64,000 bases of DNA from Aphrocallistes beatrix (Eukaryota; Porifera; Hexactinellida; Sceptrulophora; Aphrocallistidae), in assembly GCA_963281255.1 (NCBI GenBank), contig OY725488.1:6731524-6795523 (forward strand), in the 5' to 3' direction. The notes below the pieces were generated by a model. The model saw only the letters and a program-made list of their open reading frames with translations. It was not told the origin of the DNA and did not search any database. The position numbers were made by a program, and so were the translations under genes. The number at the start of each line of letters is the position of its first letter. The first letter of the stretch is position 1. Positions 20,503 to 31,845 of this stretch are shown piece after piece.

Positions 20503-22110
20503 TTAGTTTTCGTCTAAGTTCTGCTGGTTCTTCTTCTCTGACTCCCCTTTGATTCTGTCTGTTTCATTCTTGGCGAAAGCTTTCATAAAGCAGTTATTTA
20601 GGCGGCGAAATATATTGTCAGGGTTTGAAAACTCATACTCCGTTTCCATGTAAATTTCCTTGTAGGCTTGTAAAAAGACATTGCTGCAACACTTCTTTGG
20701 TCTGTTTTTGAAAAATGTGTAGAGGTATAAAGACAAGTCAAATAGGTCTGATTGAGGATGACTCAGTTTACCTCTTGATACGAGAGTGGTGAATTCACAA
20801 GCAGGTAAAGAGTTTGACGGAATCAATGTGTCTGTCACAGGAAGTTTTTCTTTATGTGTAATATAACCACAAATGTAGTATAACGTCGAGCGTTCAGAAT
20901 CGTTAAGATTCGAGGATTCCTCAAAGCAGTTTTCAATTAATTCGATATCATCTTCATTATTTAACAAATCCTCTTTGTAACAGTCGTCAACTTGGTCGAT
21001 GTTCGTTGTTGCAATATCCAATTTGTGGAACAGTTTGAGTCTTTGAAGACTCAAACTACTGAGCACTTGCTCTACTGATATTAAGTAATTACCTCCACTC
21101 GATTGGTGGTATATACCGAACTGGCTTCCAAACGATCAGATTGTAGTTTGCCAGGAATCACGTATGCCATACCTAAAGATAGGAATTGCCTAGTAACCTC
21201 AACTAGGCCGTTCAATGAACGATGTAATGCATTTGCTTCACTCGTCAAACAACGAATCCGTTTACCACTCAGACCGTTGTCCATTTCCTTAAAATTGGTT
21301 GCCATTTGAAGTATGAAAGTTAACCGAGGGTCTTCAGGATCCGTAATTGGTCGTCGGTCGTCATCATTAAGTCGTGTTCCAGTATGGGAAGATTTAACAT
21401 TTATAATATTGATGAGTCGAGTAACTTGTCTGACGAATGCTGCTGTGTCATTATTTTGCTGCTCTTGTAAACGGGCCACTGTTTTATCATTAAAAACATT
21501 GAAAACTAATTGCACTTTTTTTTGTCAAAATTGCTTGGATATAAAGTCTGGTGATTTAATTGAGTTGTTTTATGATATTTGATTGTTCAGCTTGGTATAT
21601 AGATATTATATCTTTCCATCTAGTTTGAACTACTGCGTCTGAACTTGGATCTTTGAATTCTAACGTTTGCGTTTTCTCTGTTAACCAATTGTTCCAAATA
21701 TTTTTCATCAAATGGATAGGGTCGTAGAGTAAAAATAGGGAAGGAAAGGAAGAGTTTGGATTTGGGTGATTTATGGAAGTAATATCTGAACTAACGTACC
21801 GATCGTAATACAATCTGAATGTGTCACATAAATTGTTTTCGGTTGCCTTTTTTTTATGAATAAATAATTGCAAGAACAGGGGCATAGCCTGGTTTTACTG
21901 AATGGGCCTACAGATGGGTTGCGGGTCTGGAGTTTGGGTCTGCAGAGAGGCTGTGGGTCGGTAATTTGGGCCTGTGGGCTCTAGTATGGGCCTGCCTGCA
22001 GGTTTTTGGCTACGCCTATGTGCAAGAATGAATTCTATTTTTTCACTAAATCGGCGGTTTTCGACACCCATAAATTGAACTAAATCTATGTTTGGGGCAA
22101 CTTTTGGCAT
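20503..22110 (-). pseudogene. P-element/THAP9-type transposase, decayed
   Basis: Minus-strand blocks in the expected order: FSEKIEFILA, then YDPIHLMKNIWNNWLTEK (the conserved D-x2-H-x2-K-N-x2-N motif), LTSEANALHRSLNGL and GKLQSDRLEASSVY (compare the family's GKFQSDPLE-Y). Last come SGGNYLISVEQ-like text and LYYICGYITHKEKLP. The frame breaks near 21515 (at an A/T run) and near 21085, and a 144-bp MITE interrupts it at 21877-22020. No THAP zinc domain was found upstream on the minus strand. This is a dead copy of a P-superfamily DNA transposon; its terminal repeats were not located. Confidence 0.8.
21877..22020. mobile_element. hAT-type MITE with 8-bp target duplication
   Basis: The element starts CAGGGGCATAGCC and ends GGCTACGCCTATG, which are imperfect inverses (10 of 13). 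TGCAAGAA is present directly on both sides (21869-21876 and 22021-22028). Removing the element and one duplicate restores the transposase frame across that point. The interior is a set of GGGCCTG/TGTGGGTC repeats. The 8-bp duplication and CAGGGG ends are hAT features. Confidence 0.9.
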
Positions 22111-22393
22111 TCGAGATAAAAGTCTATTTCATAACAAATGTAATGATCTTTCAAATACGGCTAGTGATTTAGTACGCATCTCAGCACATTGGGTTTCCGG
22201 TTACCCAAAAAAGATGTTGGACAATGAAAAGCATAGAAATAATACTAATTTAGGGATAGACAATAGCAGAAAAATGGTCGTATCTAGCTTGAAGTTCTTA
22301 CTTTCATTGAATTCTACGCTAAAAAATGTTATAGAAGAAATGTCATCAGCAAAAAAAATCAATGTTCACATTGTCAAATTATTTGAGGAATAA
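22088..22393 (+). other. Unrecognised 101-codon open frame
   Basis: Open from ATG to TAA, overlapping the start of the transposase pseudogene on the other strand. The protein is Asn/Lys/Ser-rich and includes RISAHWVSGYPKK and SLKFLLSLNSTLKNVIEEMS. I recognise no domain. It could be a chance frame, or an upstream exon of the integrase-OTU gene that follows on the same strand, but no splice link could be shown. Confidence 0.2.
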
Positions 22394-22610
22394 CGTAGTT
22401 TTTTTCAGCTAATTACCAAACAATATGTATAGTAGCGAACCCTCAAATTCCAAGTATCATAAATAGAGAAATAGAGGCGATATTATTCTGTGATCGTTTT
22501 AATCTATCACAATAGAAACTAAACTTAATTTTAAGTACTAAATCCGTTAAAATTATTAGTATGAATCTTTTACCTAATTCACTAGTTTGGACCACTGTGG
22601 CTACTGTCAG

Positions 22611-25600
22611 CTACAAAATTTGCAAGAGCTAATTTTAAAACATTTGCTTCATCATTTCAATTAGGCGGAGACAATCTTCTTTATAAGGTTAGTGAATTAT
22701 ATCATCATCATCATCATTACCAATTAATTTACTTTTTTAATAAACAATTTTTTAGTTATATTCACTAAAAGGGCAGGATAGCCTCCTACTTCGTTACCCA
22801 AATAAAAACGATTTACCAGACTTCCTTCGTTTATACCATGACACGGAACATTGCGGCAGGAATCAAACAGCTGAAATGATACAGTCCAAGTATAGATGGA
22901 AGGGCATGCATGAAAATATCCGTAAATATGTAAGTATACTGTACTATTGTAGATCTCAGTCAATTATATAACAAATAAACCTAAAAAAGATTTAACAAAT
23001 ATAAATACGTTAAACATGTGAAGTTATCTAATTAAGGGAAGGTTTACAAAATTTGTCGTTAATTAAAATTTGGTCCCAATTTGGGAATGATTTTATCAGA
23101 ATTTTGCATAACTATGAGATTGGAATCTGCAGTAAAAATTTGCAAATCGTTTTAAAACTCCAGAAGTTAGTTCTGATACCGAAAACTGATCCGTGAGGAT
23201 TAATTTTTTGCTTATAGTGTAAAAGTTGTAACAAGTGCCAAATGAAGGCTCCTCTTTTGCCACAACCTCATTGCAACCAATAGCGCCACCAAAGTCTCCT
23301 TGGCACCATATCGGTATGGACTTGATAACTGATTTGCCAGCTAATCCAGAAGGATACAGACATGTGTTAATGGTTGTATGCTACCTAACCAAGTTCGTTG
23401 CTGCAAGAGCGTTACAGTCCAAAACAACGAAATCAGTTATCAACGCACTCTCTGAAATTTATCTGATCTACGGCGTTCCAGCAATTATTCTGCATGATCA
23501 AGGCAAAGAATTTACAAGCAAGGTTCGTATTATATTACGAAATTGAGAATTAATTCATTATTATCTTGTGTACTATTAATAAATATAAAGCGAACTATTC
23601 TAGTTCCTCTTGTTCCGCTGCTTAATAATTCAAAATTGTTAGTGGGTAAGGGCGCTTAGTGGTTGCGCAACGTAACGAAGTATCGGAGGGAAAATGTTGA
23701 ATATTCCCTGCTACTTGTAAAATGTATAAATCATATCGGATATATTCAATGAAATGGTTTTAGCATTATGTAATGTTGAAGGAGGGGGTATCTATTTTGT
23801 GACATGGTGTGACTGAAGGGGGTAGGGTATGTTTGGGGCCATTTTAGCGATAATATTATCATAATTATGTAACGTTTGAACGGTCTACTGGACAATTCAA
23901 GTAGTGAGGGTCTACTTGTTTATATAATTAAATTTATGTTAAACTATGTTAAACTAGGGAGATACCTAATATTCTTGTCCTGCCAGGAAATCGGTAGCTT
24001 GGTCAGGGCATCAGATTAACCAAAAAGTATGGGGGAGGGACCTGGGGCCTTATTCACTAAAGTTGTATTGTCAAATTCTAGGAATTACCTGAAATTCAAT
24101 CAATTTTTCTAAAAACGACAATTCTTAGAAAATAATTAATGATGTCGAGGGTTCACTAAACTTGTATTAAATAGGTATTTGACATTATTATTTCAACCTC
24201 TATTTTACTAGATCTTTCAATCTTTCAATTCCAAAAAGTTAAATTGTTATAATACGTACATTACAATTAATTAACAATACCATCATGATGACACTAGATA
24301 AAAGCCATACTACTATATTACGCATTATATTTGTGGTAAAGATGAAATCTTGCTGTTATGAAACTGTCTAGTTAATAAACATGATTCAAATTGAAGCTGA
24401 TGCAACATTTGATTACTTGTAAATTTGAACTACATAACTTACGTAAAAGAAACCAAAAATAAGCAATGAATTGTAATACTTAATTAATTAATACCCTTGA
24501 AAGCATTTGGGATTTTTCTATTTATAGTAGTAACCCCAAACTTGTATGGCTTCCCCATTGAAATTGGCTTAAACCGGAAATGACGCAACACATTCCTGTG
24601 GCAAGCGTGGGTTAATATCAAGCGGTTTCCATTTTTAGCATCAACTCATGATACAATCTATCTAATATATACATACTATGTATTGTATGACAGTTGCATT
24701 GAGCTAAGAGATTGCGCTATGCGTACGTAGTCAAATCAAGTAATACTAGAGTGACAATACAACTTCTAACTAATGACGGATATTATGTTTCATTATTTAC
24801 GATTCTACGATTCTAACGATGATCGTGAACAGCAAAATTTCAATAAAAAAATAGTTTGATAAATTTGTAAAGAAATTATATTTCAGTAGGCTAATTCTAC
24901 TAAATAAATAAATAAATTTTTGATGTTTTGGGGTTTTATAATCTGAGCATGCTGAGAATTAAATCTGAGCATGCTGAGAAATCTGAGCATGCTGAGAATT
25001 AAATCTGAGCATGCTGAGAAATCTGAGCATGCTGAGAATTAAATCTGAGCATGCTGAGAATTAAATCTGAGCATGCTGAGAAATCTGAGCATGCTGAGAA
25101 TTAAATCTGAGCATGCTGAGAATTAAATCTGAGCATGCTGAGAAATCTGAGCATGCTGAGAATTAAATCTGAGCATGCTGAGAATTAAATCTGAGCATGC
25201 TGAGAAATCTGAGCATGCTGAGAATTAAATCTGAGCATGCTGAGAAATCTGAGCATGTTGAGAAATCTGAGCATGCTGAGAATTAAATCTGAGCATGCTG
25301 AGAAATCTGAGCATGTTGAGAATTAAATCTGAGCATGCTGAGAATCAAATCTGAGCATGCTGAGAATTAAATCTGAGCATGCTGAGAATTAAATCTGAGC
25401 ATGCTGAGAAATCTGAGCATGCTGAGAATTAAATCTCAGCATGCTGAGAATTAAATCTGAGCATGCTGAGAAATCTGAGCATGCTGAGAATTAAATCTCA
25501 GCATGCTGAGAATTAAATCTGAGCATGCTGAGAAATCTGAGCATGCTGAGAATTAAATTTCAGCATGCTGAGAATTAAATCTGAGCATGCTGAGAATTAA

Positions 25601-28600
25601 ATCTCAGCATGCTGAGAATTAAATCTGAGCATGCTGAGAAATCTGAGCATGCTGAGAATTAAATCTGAGCATGCTGAGAAATCTGAGCATGCTGAGAATT
25701 AAATCTGAGCATGCTGAGAAATCTGAGCATGCTGAGAATTAAATCTGAGCATGCTGAGAATTAAATCTGAGCATGCTGAGAAATCTGAGCATGCTGAGAA
25801 TTAAATCTGAGCATGCTGAGAATTAAATCTGAGCATGCTGAGAAATCTGAGCATGCTGAGAATTAAATCTGAGCATGCTGAGAAATCTGAGCATGTTGAG
25901 AAATCTGAGCATGCTGAGAATTAAATCTGAGCATGCTGAGAAATCTGAGCATGCTGAGAATTAAATCTCAGCATGCTGAGAATTAAATCTGAGCATGCTG
26001 AGAAATCTGAGCATGCTGAGAATTAAATCTGAGCATGCTGAGAATTAAATCTGAGCATGCTGAGAAATCTGAGCATGCTGAGAATTAAATCTGAGCATGC
26101 TGAGAATTAAATCTGAGCATGCTGAGAAATCTGAGCATGCTGAGAATTAAATCTGAGCATGCTGAGAAATCTGAGCATGTTGAGAAATCTGAGCATGCTG
26201 AGAATTAAATCTGAGCATGCTGAGAAATCTGAGCATGTTGAGAATTAAATCTGAGCATGCTGAGAATCAAATCTGAGCATGCTGAGAATTAAATCTGAGC
26301 ATGCTGAGAATTAAATCTGAGCATGCTGAGAAATCTGAGCATGCTGAGAATTAAATCTGAGCATGCTGAGAAATCTGAGCATGCTGAGAATTAAATCTGA
26401 GCATGCTGAGAAATCTGAGCATGCTGAGAAATCTGAGCATGCTGAGAATTAAATCTGAGCATGCTGAGAAATCTGAGCATGCTGAGAATTAAATCTGAGC
26501 ATGCTGAGAATCAAATCTGAGCATGCTGAGAATTAAATCTGAGCATGCTGAGAATTAAATCTGAGCATGCTGAGAAATCTGAGCATGCTGAGAATTAAAT
26601 CTGAGCATGCTGAGAAATCTGAGCATGCTGAGAATTAAATCTGAGCATGCTGAGAAATCTGAGCATGCTGAGAAATCTGAGCATGCTGAGAATTAAATCT
26701 GAGCATGCTGAGAAATCTGAGCATGCTGAGAATTAAATCTGAGCATGCTGAGAATTAAATCTGAGCATGCTGAGAAATCTGAGCATGCTGAGAATTAAAT
26801 CTGAGCATGCTGAGAAATCTGAGCATGCTGAGAATTAAATCTGAGCATGCTGAGAATTAAATCTGAGCATGCTGAGAATTAAATCTGAGCATGCTGAGAA
26901 ATCTGAGCATGCTGAGAATTAAATCTGAGCATGCTGAGAAATCTGAGCATGCTGAGAAATCTGAGCATGCTGAGAATTAAATCTGAGCATGCTGAGAAAT
27001 CTGAGCATGTTGAGAAATCTGAGCATGCTGAGAATTAAATCTGAGCATGCTGAGAAATCTGAGCATGCTGAGAAATCTGAGCATGCTGAGAAATCTGAGC
27101 ATGCTGAGAATTAAATCTGAGCATGCTGAGAAATCTGAGCATGCTGAGAATTAAATCTGAGCATGCTGAGAAATCTGAGCATGCTGAGAATTAAATCTGA
27201 GCATGCTGAGAAATCTGAGCATGCTGAGAATTAAATCTGAGCATGCTGAGAATTAAATCTGAGCATGCTGAGAATTAAATCTGAGCATGCTGAGAAATCT
27301 GAGCATGCTGAGAATTAAATCTGAGCATGCTGAGAAATCTGAGCATGCTGAGAAATCTGAGCATGCTGAGAATTAAATCTGAGCATGCTGAGAAATCTGA
27401 GCATGCTGAGAATTAAATCTGAGCATGCTGAGAATTAAATCTGAGCATGCTGAGAATTAAATCTGAGCATGCTGAGAATTAAATCTGAGCATGCTGAGAA
27501 TTAAATCTGAGCATGCTGAGAATTAAATCTGAGCATGCTGAGAAATCTGAGCATGTTGAGAAATCTGAGCATGCTGAGAATTAAATCTGAGCATGCTGAG
27601 AATTAAATCTGAGCATGCTGAGAAATCTGAGCATGCTGAGAATTAAATCTGAGCATGCTGAGAATTAAATCTGAGCATGCTGAGAAATCTGAGCATGCTG
27701 AGAATTAAATCTGAGCATGCTGAGAATTAAATCTGAGCATGCTGAGAAATCTGAGCATGCTGAGAATTAAATCTGAGCATGCTGAGAAATCTGAGCATGC
27801 TGAGAATTAAATCGCATCATGCTATAATGAATGTTATCTGTTGCAGTCAAAGTGCGTTTTCAGCCAAAACGCGTTTTGGCTAGTCAGAACGCGTTTGGAC
27901 TAGAAAGTCAGTCAAAACACGTTTGGACTGGTCAAAACGCGTTTGGACTGAAATTTTCAGTCAGTGTGTTTTATATGATGATTTAAAATCATTATTTGAC
28001 TTTGATGCTATGAATCTAGTTATTGAGATGTTAAAATCGGATTTATCACATTTTATATAATAGAATAATATATTCTTTTATTTTAGGTTCTTCAATCAAA
28101 TTACTAGCATATTTATTAGGAGGTTCCATTTAGATATTTAATCTTATCACTTGAAATTATTTTAATTTCTTAGATACTCTTATGTAACTAAGCAACGGAT
28201 ATGCTTTCGAGGATGCGAATTTCATTGGTTGTGACATCTAATTTTTCCTGGCCTAGAAGTAATGAATATGTTGCAGTCAAAGTGCATTTTGGCTGAAAAC
28301 GCACTTTGACTGCAACATAACATATCCACTGAGAAATAAATTTTTGTTATATTCGAATTAGGAATTCAGAGACTATCACAATACCCTTGAAGTTGACAAT
28401 CGTGCTACTACCGCTTATCGTCCCCAAGGGAATGGCCTCGTAGAATATCATAACAAGATAATCAAGAGGTATGTATTTTGAACATTATTATTATTATGAT
28501 ATTCCAACATACTTTTACATGTAAACAAACGTAGAAAAATTTCGATGATGATGACGGATAATGACGCAGGTTGGCCGAGTAAGCTACAAGCCGCAGTATT

Positions 28601-30773
28601 ATCAGCGAATATTCATCGGAAGCGTTCGACCGACTATAGCCCATTCCAGCTGATGTTTGGACGTAATTTTGACCATCTTCCCCTTCTCCGATTACTGAAG
28701 TTAGACACTTTAAGCTCTGCGAACCTATCCGATGATGAGACATCCAGTGAGAATGATTCCTGCTGGATTGTAGATTTAGAACAGCAAAGGGTTGTTGAAC
28801 GTGATAATGCCAGAACAAATATCAAGATAGAACAAGGAAAACAAAAGAGATCATATGACCTCAAAGTCGATTCCACCAGGTAACTACAAGTATAGTAGTA
28901 ATATACACTGCCCTACCAAAAGTATTCGTACATCCCAATAATGCCCATACAAATTGTATAAATCGTATCTATTTTGGGAGTCAATATTCATAAATCAGTA
29001 ACAGTTTGACTAAATTTGGCTTAAAATTCATATTCTACACACTCGATTTACTCATTGTATAGTCTTTCAACTCAATTACTCTATTTCCAACATAAATATT
29101 TGAACATTTACTTCATTGTGCCACATACCATAAATTGATGCCACTATATATGATGGCGTTAGTGGCACTAGGTGTCACGGGTTGAAATATTTTAGCTTTA
29201 AAATAGAGTAATTGAGTTGAAAGACTATAAAATGAGTAAATCGAGTGTGTAGAATTTGAATTTTGAGGCAAATTTAGTCGAACTATTACTGATTTATTAA
29301 TACAAGCGCGCTTCGCTTGCTTGCGCTGCGCGGCTGGCGGACACGAAGTGTCCGCCGGAGGCTCCCTTCGGTCGCCTGGGGTCACATTGGTTAATTATAA
29401 GGGAGATAACATCTCTAAATAAGTCCATCTTAGTGTTAAAATCGATTTCACTCGAAAAATCACCAAATTTGTCAATTTTAAAATTTTTGAGGCGTAATGA
29501 TGACGTCATAACAAAGTGATGAGTCATCATTTTTTGATGAAAGTCGCATCATATGTGAGGTATGTTAGTATACAGATTATATTAAAATTTCAGCCTTCTA
29601 TCCCCTATAATAGCTGAGTTATGCCCGAATAACTGTGTTGCTTAACTTTTAAAAATGTGACAATGACGTCATAATTCCATGATGAGTCGACATTTTGCTC
29701 TGAACTCAGAACTTACTGGAGCCATAGCCAAAAGACTCCCACATGCCAAAAATCAGCCTTCTGCGCCCGGCAGTTTCTTCAATCAATTCGTAACATATAT
29801 ATATATACAAACATTAATCGAGTTTTAATAGTAAGGATACATCCTTTATTATTTTACTTAGAGAGAGGAAATCATTAACCACCTCGTTCAATGGACTGAA
29901 GTAGCCTTTTCGGAGAAGAAGCAGCTTCCTCATCCAAAACCATTTGACGTTTTTCAGATCCTCCATGTTATCAGATCCTCTATGCAACCGTGAGTAAATT
30001 CGGGTTTATTTATTCTTTTAAAATAATTCATAAAATTAATATGTACGTAAATATAGGTCATAGAATATCTAGAAGATCAGCTGATTGTCTCAAGAACTCA
30101 ACAAGATCTCAAATCGCTCCCTTATACATTTCATCAATTCAAAAATCAAGACATTCCTAATTATTCTCCGATATCTAGAGAATGGCAAATATCAAAGTGC
30201 AATCTGTTACAACTTCCATTCGAGAAAAAACTACCTCAGGCAGATTATTACGTTGGAAAACCGCTAGGAAGTTTCATTCCTCTTGAACAGTATCCCATAG
30301 AACGCGATGGTAACTGCTTTTTCAGAGCTATCTCAGCCGCACTAACGGGTTCAGAGAATCACCACGAGAAAATTCGCGGGGAGGTTTATAGATTTATTGG
30401 AGTTCAAGGAGCTAGCTACATTACACGCTACCTTGAATTAAAATTTAGCAAGCTGTCATCAAAGCACTATCTTTTACAGTCACAAATGGGTAGTGATCAT
30501 ATTTGGGCAACCGACGTCGAAATAATGGCAGTATCCATGATGTTAGGGATAGACCTGTTTGTTGCGAACTTCCATTGTGATTCGAAGAAAACATACAACG
30601 AAATAAGATGGTATCGCTACCATTTTTATGAAGAGCACAGATCTAACCAAGCGATGTTCCTAACTAATTTTGATGAACATTTTCAGCCTGTTACAGACCT
30701 AATTAACTGCCGCTATCAGTCATATTTTACTTCGGACAGTTTTAGCAGTGCAGTTGTAATAGACGACGAGTAA
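22611..30773 (+). CDS. Intron-split integrase with C-terminal OTU cysteine protease domain
   Basis: Seven exons: about 22611-22687, 22756-22929, 23218-23522, 28362-28468, 28535-28879, 29864-29989 and 30057-30773. Exon 2 has the first half of an integrase H-H-C-C zinc finger (YHDTEHCGR), and exon 3 has CKSCNKCQ. The integrase core starts SPWHHIGMDLITD; the second Asp lies in HDQGKEF and the Glu in NGLVEYHN. The Asp-Glu spacing is exactly 35 residues only when the 4.8-kb intron is removed. Exon 5 carries SPFQLMFGRNF. The last exon is an OTU domain: ERDGNCFFRAIS (Asp 30306, Cys 30315-30317) and NFDEHFQPV (His 30678-30680). Two frame problems exist: a stop near 23281 between the finger and the core, and a phase mismatch before the last exon. 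It may therefore be decaying, or the exons may be slightly misplaced. No start exon, RT or LTRs were seen. Confidence 0.65.
24941..27813. repeat. 2.9-kb minisatellite of mixed 18- and 22-bp units
   Basis: The unit is AAATCTGAGCATGCTGAG (18 bp), with a longer form carrying four extra bases (AATT) in front (22 bp). Both forms are interspersed without a simple alternation. The core TGAGCATGCTGA is nearly palindromic around GCATGC, and some units (CTCAGCATGCTGAG) are perfectly so. Rare variants (GCATGTTGAG, GAATCAAATC) mark a block near 25253-25430 that recurs about 922 bp downstream (26175-26350), so larger blocks have been duplicated. Well over 130 units are present. Confidence 0.95.
27838..27965. 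repeat. GCGTTTT palindromic motif cluster after the minisatellite
   Basis: GTTGCAGTCAAAGTGCGTTT is followed by CAGCCAAAACGCGTTTTGGC and three CAAAACGCGTTTGGACT-type copies. It is related to 19136-19195 and 28267-28320. Confidence 0.75.
28267..28320. repeat. Hairpin TATGTTGCAGTCAAAGTGC and inverse
   Basis: The arm TATGTTGCAGTCAAAGTGC is followed after a 13-base spacer (ATTTTGGCTGAAA) by its inverse GCACTTTGACTGCAACATA. The stem is about 19 bp and perfect. Confidence 0.85.
28905..29300. mobile_element. Tc1/mariner-like MITE, copy 4, cut by Helitron-like repeat
   Basis: The left end CACTGCCCTACCAAAAGTAT is followed by a body with an internal inverted repeat: CTACACACTCGATTTACTCA near 29035 and its inverse TGAGTAAATCGAGTGTGTAG near 29235. 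The right end is missing, because copy H3 begins at 29303. It lies in intron 5 of the integrase-OTU gene. Confidence 0.75.
29303..29837 (-). mobile_element. Helitron-like dispersed repeat, copy H3 (full length)
   Basis: Same structure and orientation as H2, with the TCCTTACTATTAAAACTCGA end at 29837 (minus strand) and the GCGCGCTTGT end at 29303. It contains TGACGTCA near 29504 and 29665 and TGAGTCA near 29522. It is inserted at the broken edge of the MITE. Confidence 0.78.
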
Positions 30774-31337
30774 CAGTTTTTCACTTATTCTATTATAAAT
30801 ATTAAATAATTATTTGTTGTTTGTAATTAGCTATTTACCCTGTTAGAAATTATTGATATCGTAATTGTGATAATAATGATTATGATGTGAAATAGAAGAA
30901 TTACAAAACAAATCACACATTATATTACAAAAATGCAAAATAATGTTTTTTTCTCATCCCGGTATATGTAAATGTCCGTTTAGATCTTCGAATAGATATC
31001 TAGATTTGTAATTTGGGAGCCTTACGAATTTCAATTTCTAATATATTCTAGTTTTTCTATCCAACTAAAAAATAAAATAATAAGTTTACTAACACACCAT
31101 CTATTCTGCAATTTATCATTGTTTTATCTTATCATCAACCTTAATTTTTGATAATTAAACTAGATGTACATTGCAAATATCTAAGCTAATAAATGCATAG
31201 TACGCGTAAATTGTTGTCGCTGTGTAACATACTACAACATACCAATGTAATAAATCACTAAATAATTATTTCACCACTTTTAGGCAATAGTTCTAAAAGT
31301 GGTGAAAAAGATTATTTAGTGTAAAGTCTGGCTTAAT
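30774..31337. other. Intergenic, AT-rich
   Basis: 3' flank of the integrase-OTU gene. A small inverted repeat near 31255-31320 (TAAATAATTATTTCACCACT and inverse AGTGGTGAAAAAGATTATTT) is visible. No gene. Confidence 0.5.
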
Positions 31338-31831
31338 TGTAACGAATTGATTGAAGAAACTGCCGGGCGCAGAAAGCTGATTTTTGGCATGTGGGAGTAT
31401 CTTGGCTATGGCTCCAGTAAGTTCTGAGTTCAGAGCAAAATGTCGACTCATCATGGAATTATGACGTCATTGTCACATTTTTAAAAGTTAAGTAACACAG
31501 TTATCCGGGCATAACTCAGCCATTATAGGAGATAGAAGGCTGAAATTTTGATAAAATCTGTATACTAACACGCCTCACATATGATGCAACTATCATAAAA
31601 AATGATGACTCATTACTTTGTTATGACGTCATCATTACTCATCAAAATTTTAGAAATTGACAAATTTGGTGCTTTTTCGAGTGATATCGATTTTAAAACT
31701 AAGATGGACATATTTAGAGATGATATTTCCCTTATAATTAACCAATGTCACCTCCAGGCGACCGAAGGGAGCCTCCGGCGGACACAAAGTGTCCGCCAGC
31801 CGCGCAGCGCAAGCAAGCGAAGCGCGCTTGT
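31338..31831 (+). mobile_element. Helitron-like dispersed repeat, copy H4
   Basis: Plus-strand orientation: TAACGAATTGATTGAAGAAA at the left, then GCGCGCTTGT at the right (31831). The 5'-terminal TCCTTACTATT segment is missing from its left edge. It has TGACGTCA near 31464 and 31625 and TGACTCA near 31606. Confidence 0.75.
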
Positions 31832-31845
31832 ACACATTAATAGAG

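Larger units (their letters stand above)
23523..28361 (+). other. 4.8-kb intron inside the integrase catalytic core
   Basis: Donor AAG|GTTCGT, acceptor TTCGAATTAG|GAATTC. It contains AT-rich sequence, an inverted copy of interspersed repeat B near 24525-24610, the minisatellite at 24941-27813, and GCGTTTT-type palindromic motifs at 27838-27965 and 28267-28320. No gene is seen inside. Confidence 0.65.

Noticed and set aside
24941-27813. CRISPR-like array
   Set aside because: The units are contiguous variants of one sequence, without unique spacers. The surrounding DNA is eukaryotic with introns.
22611-30773. Complete LTR retrotransposon or endogenous retrovirus
   Set aside because: No reverse transcriptase, RNase H, gag or paired long terminal repeats were seen, and the integrase is divided by introns with matched phases.
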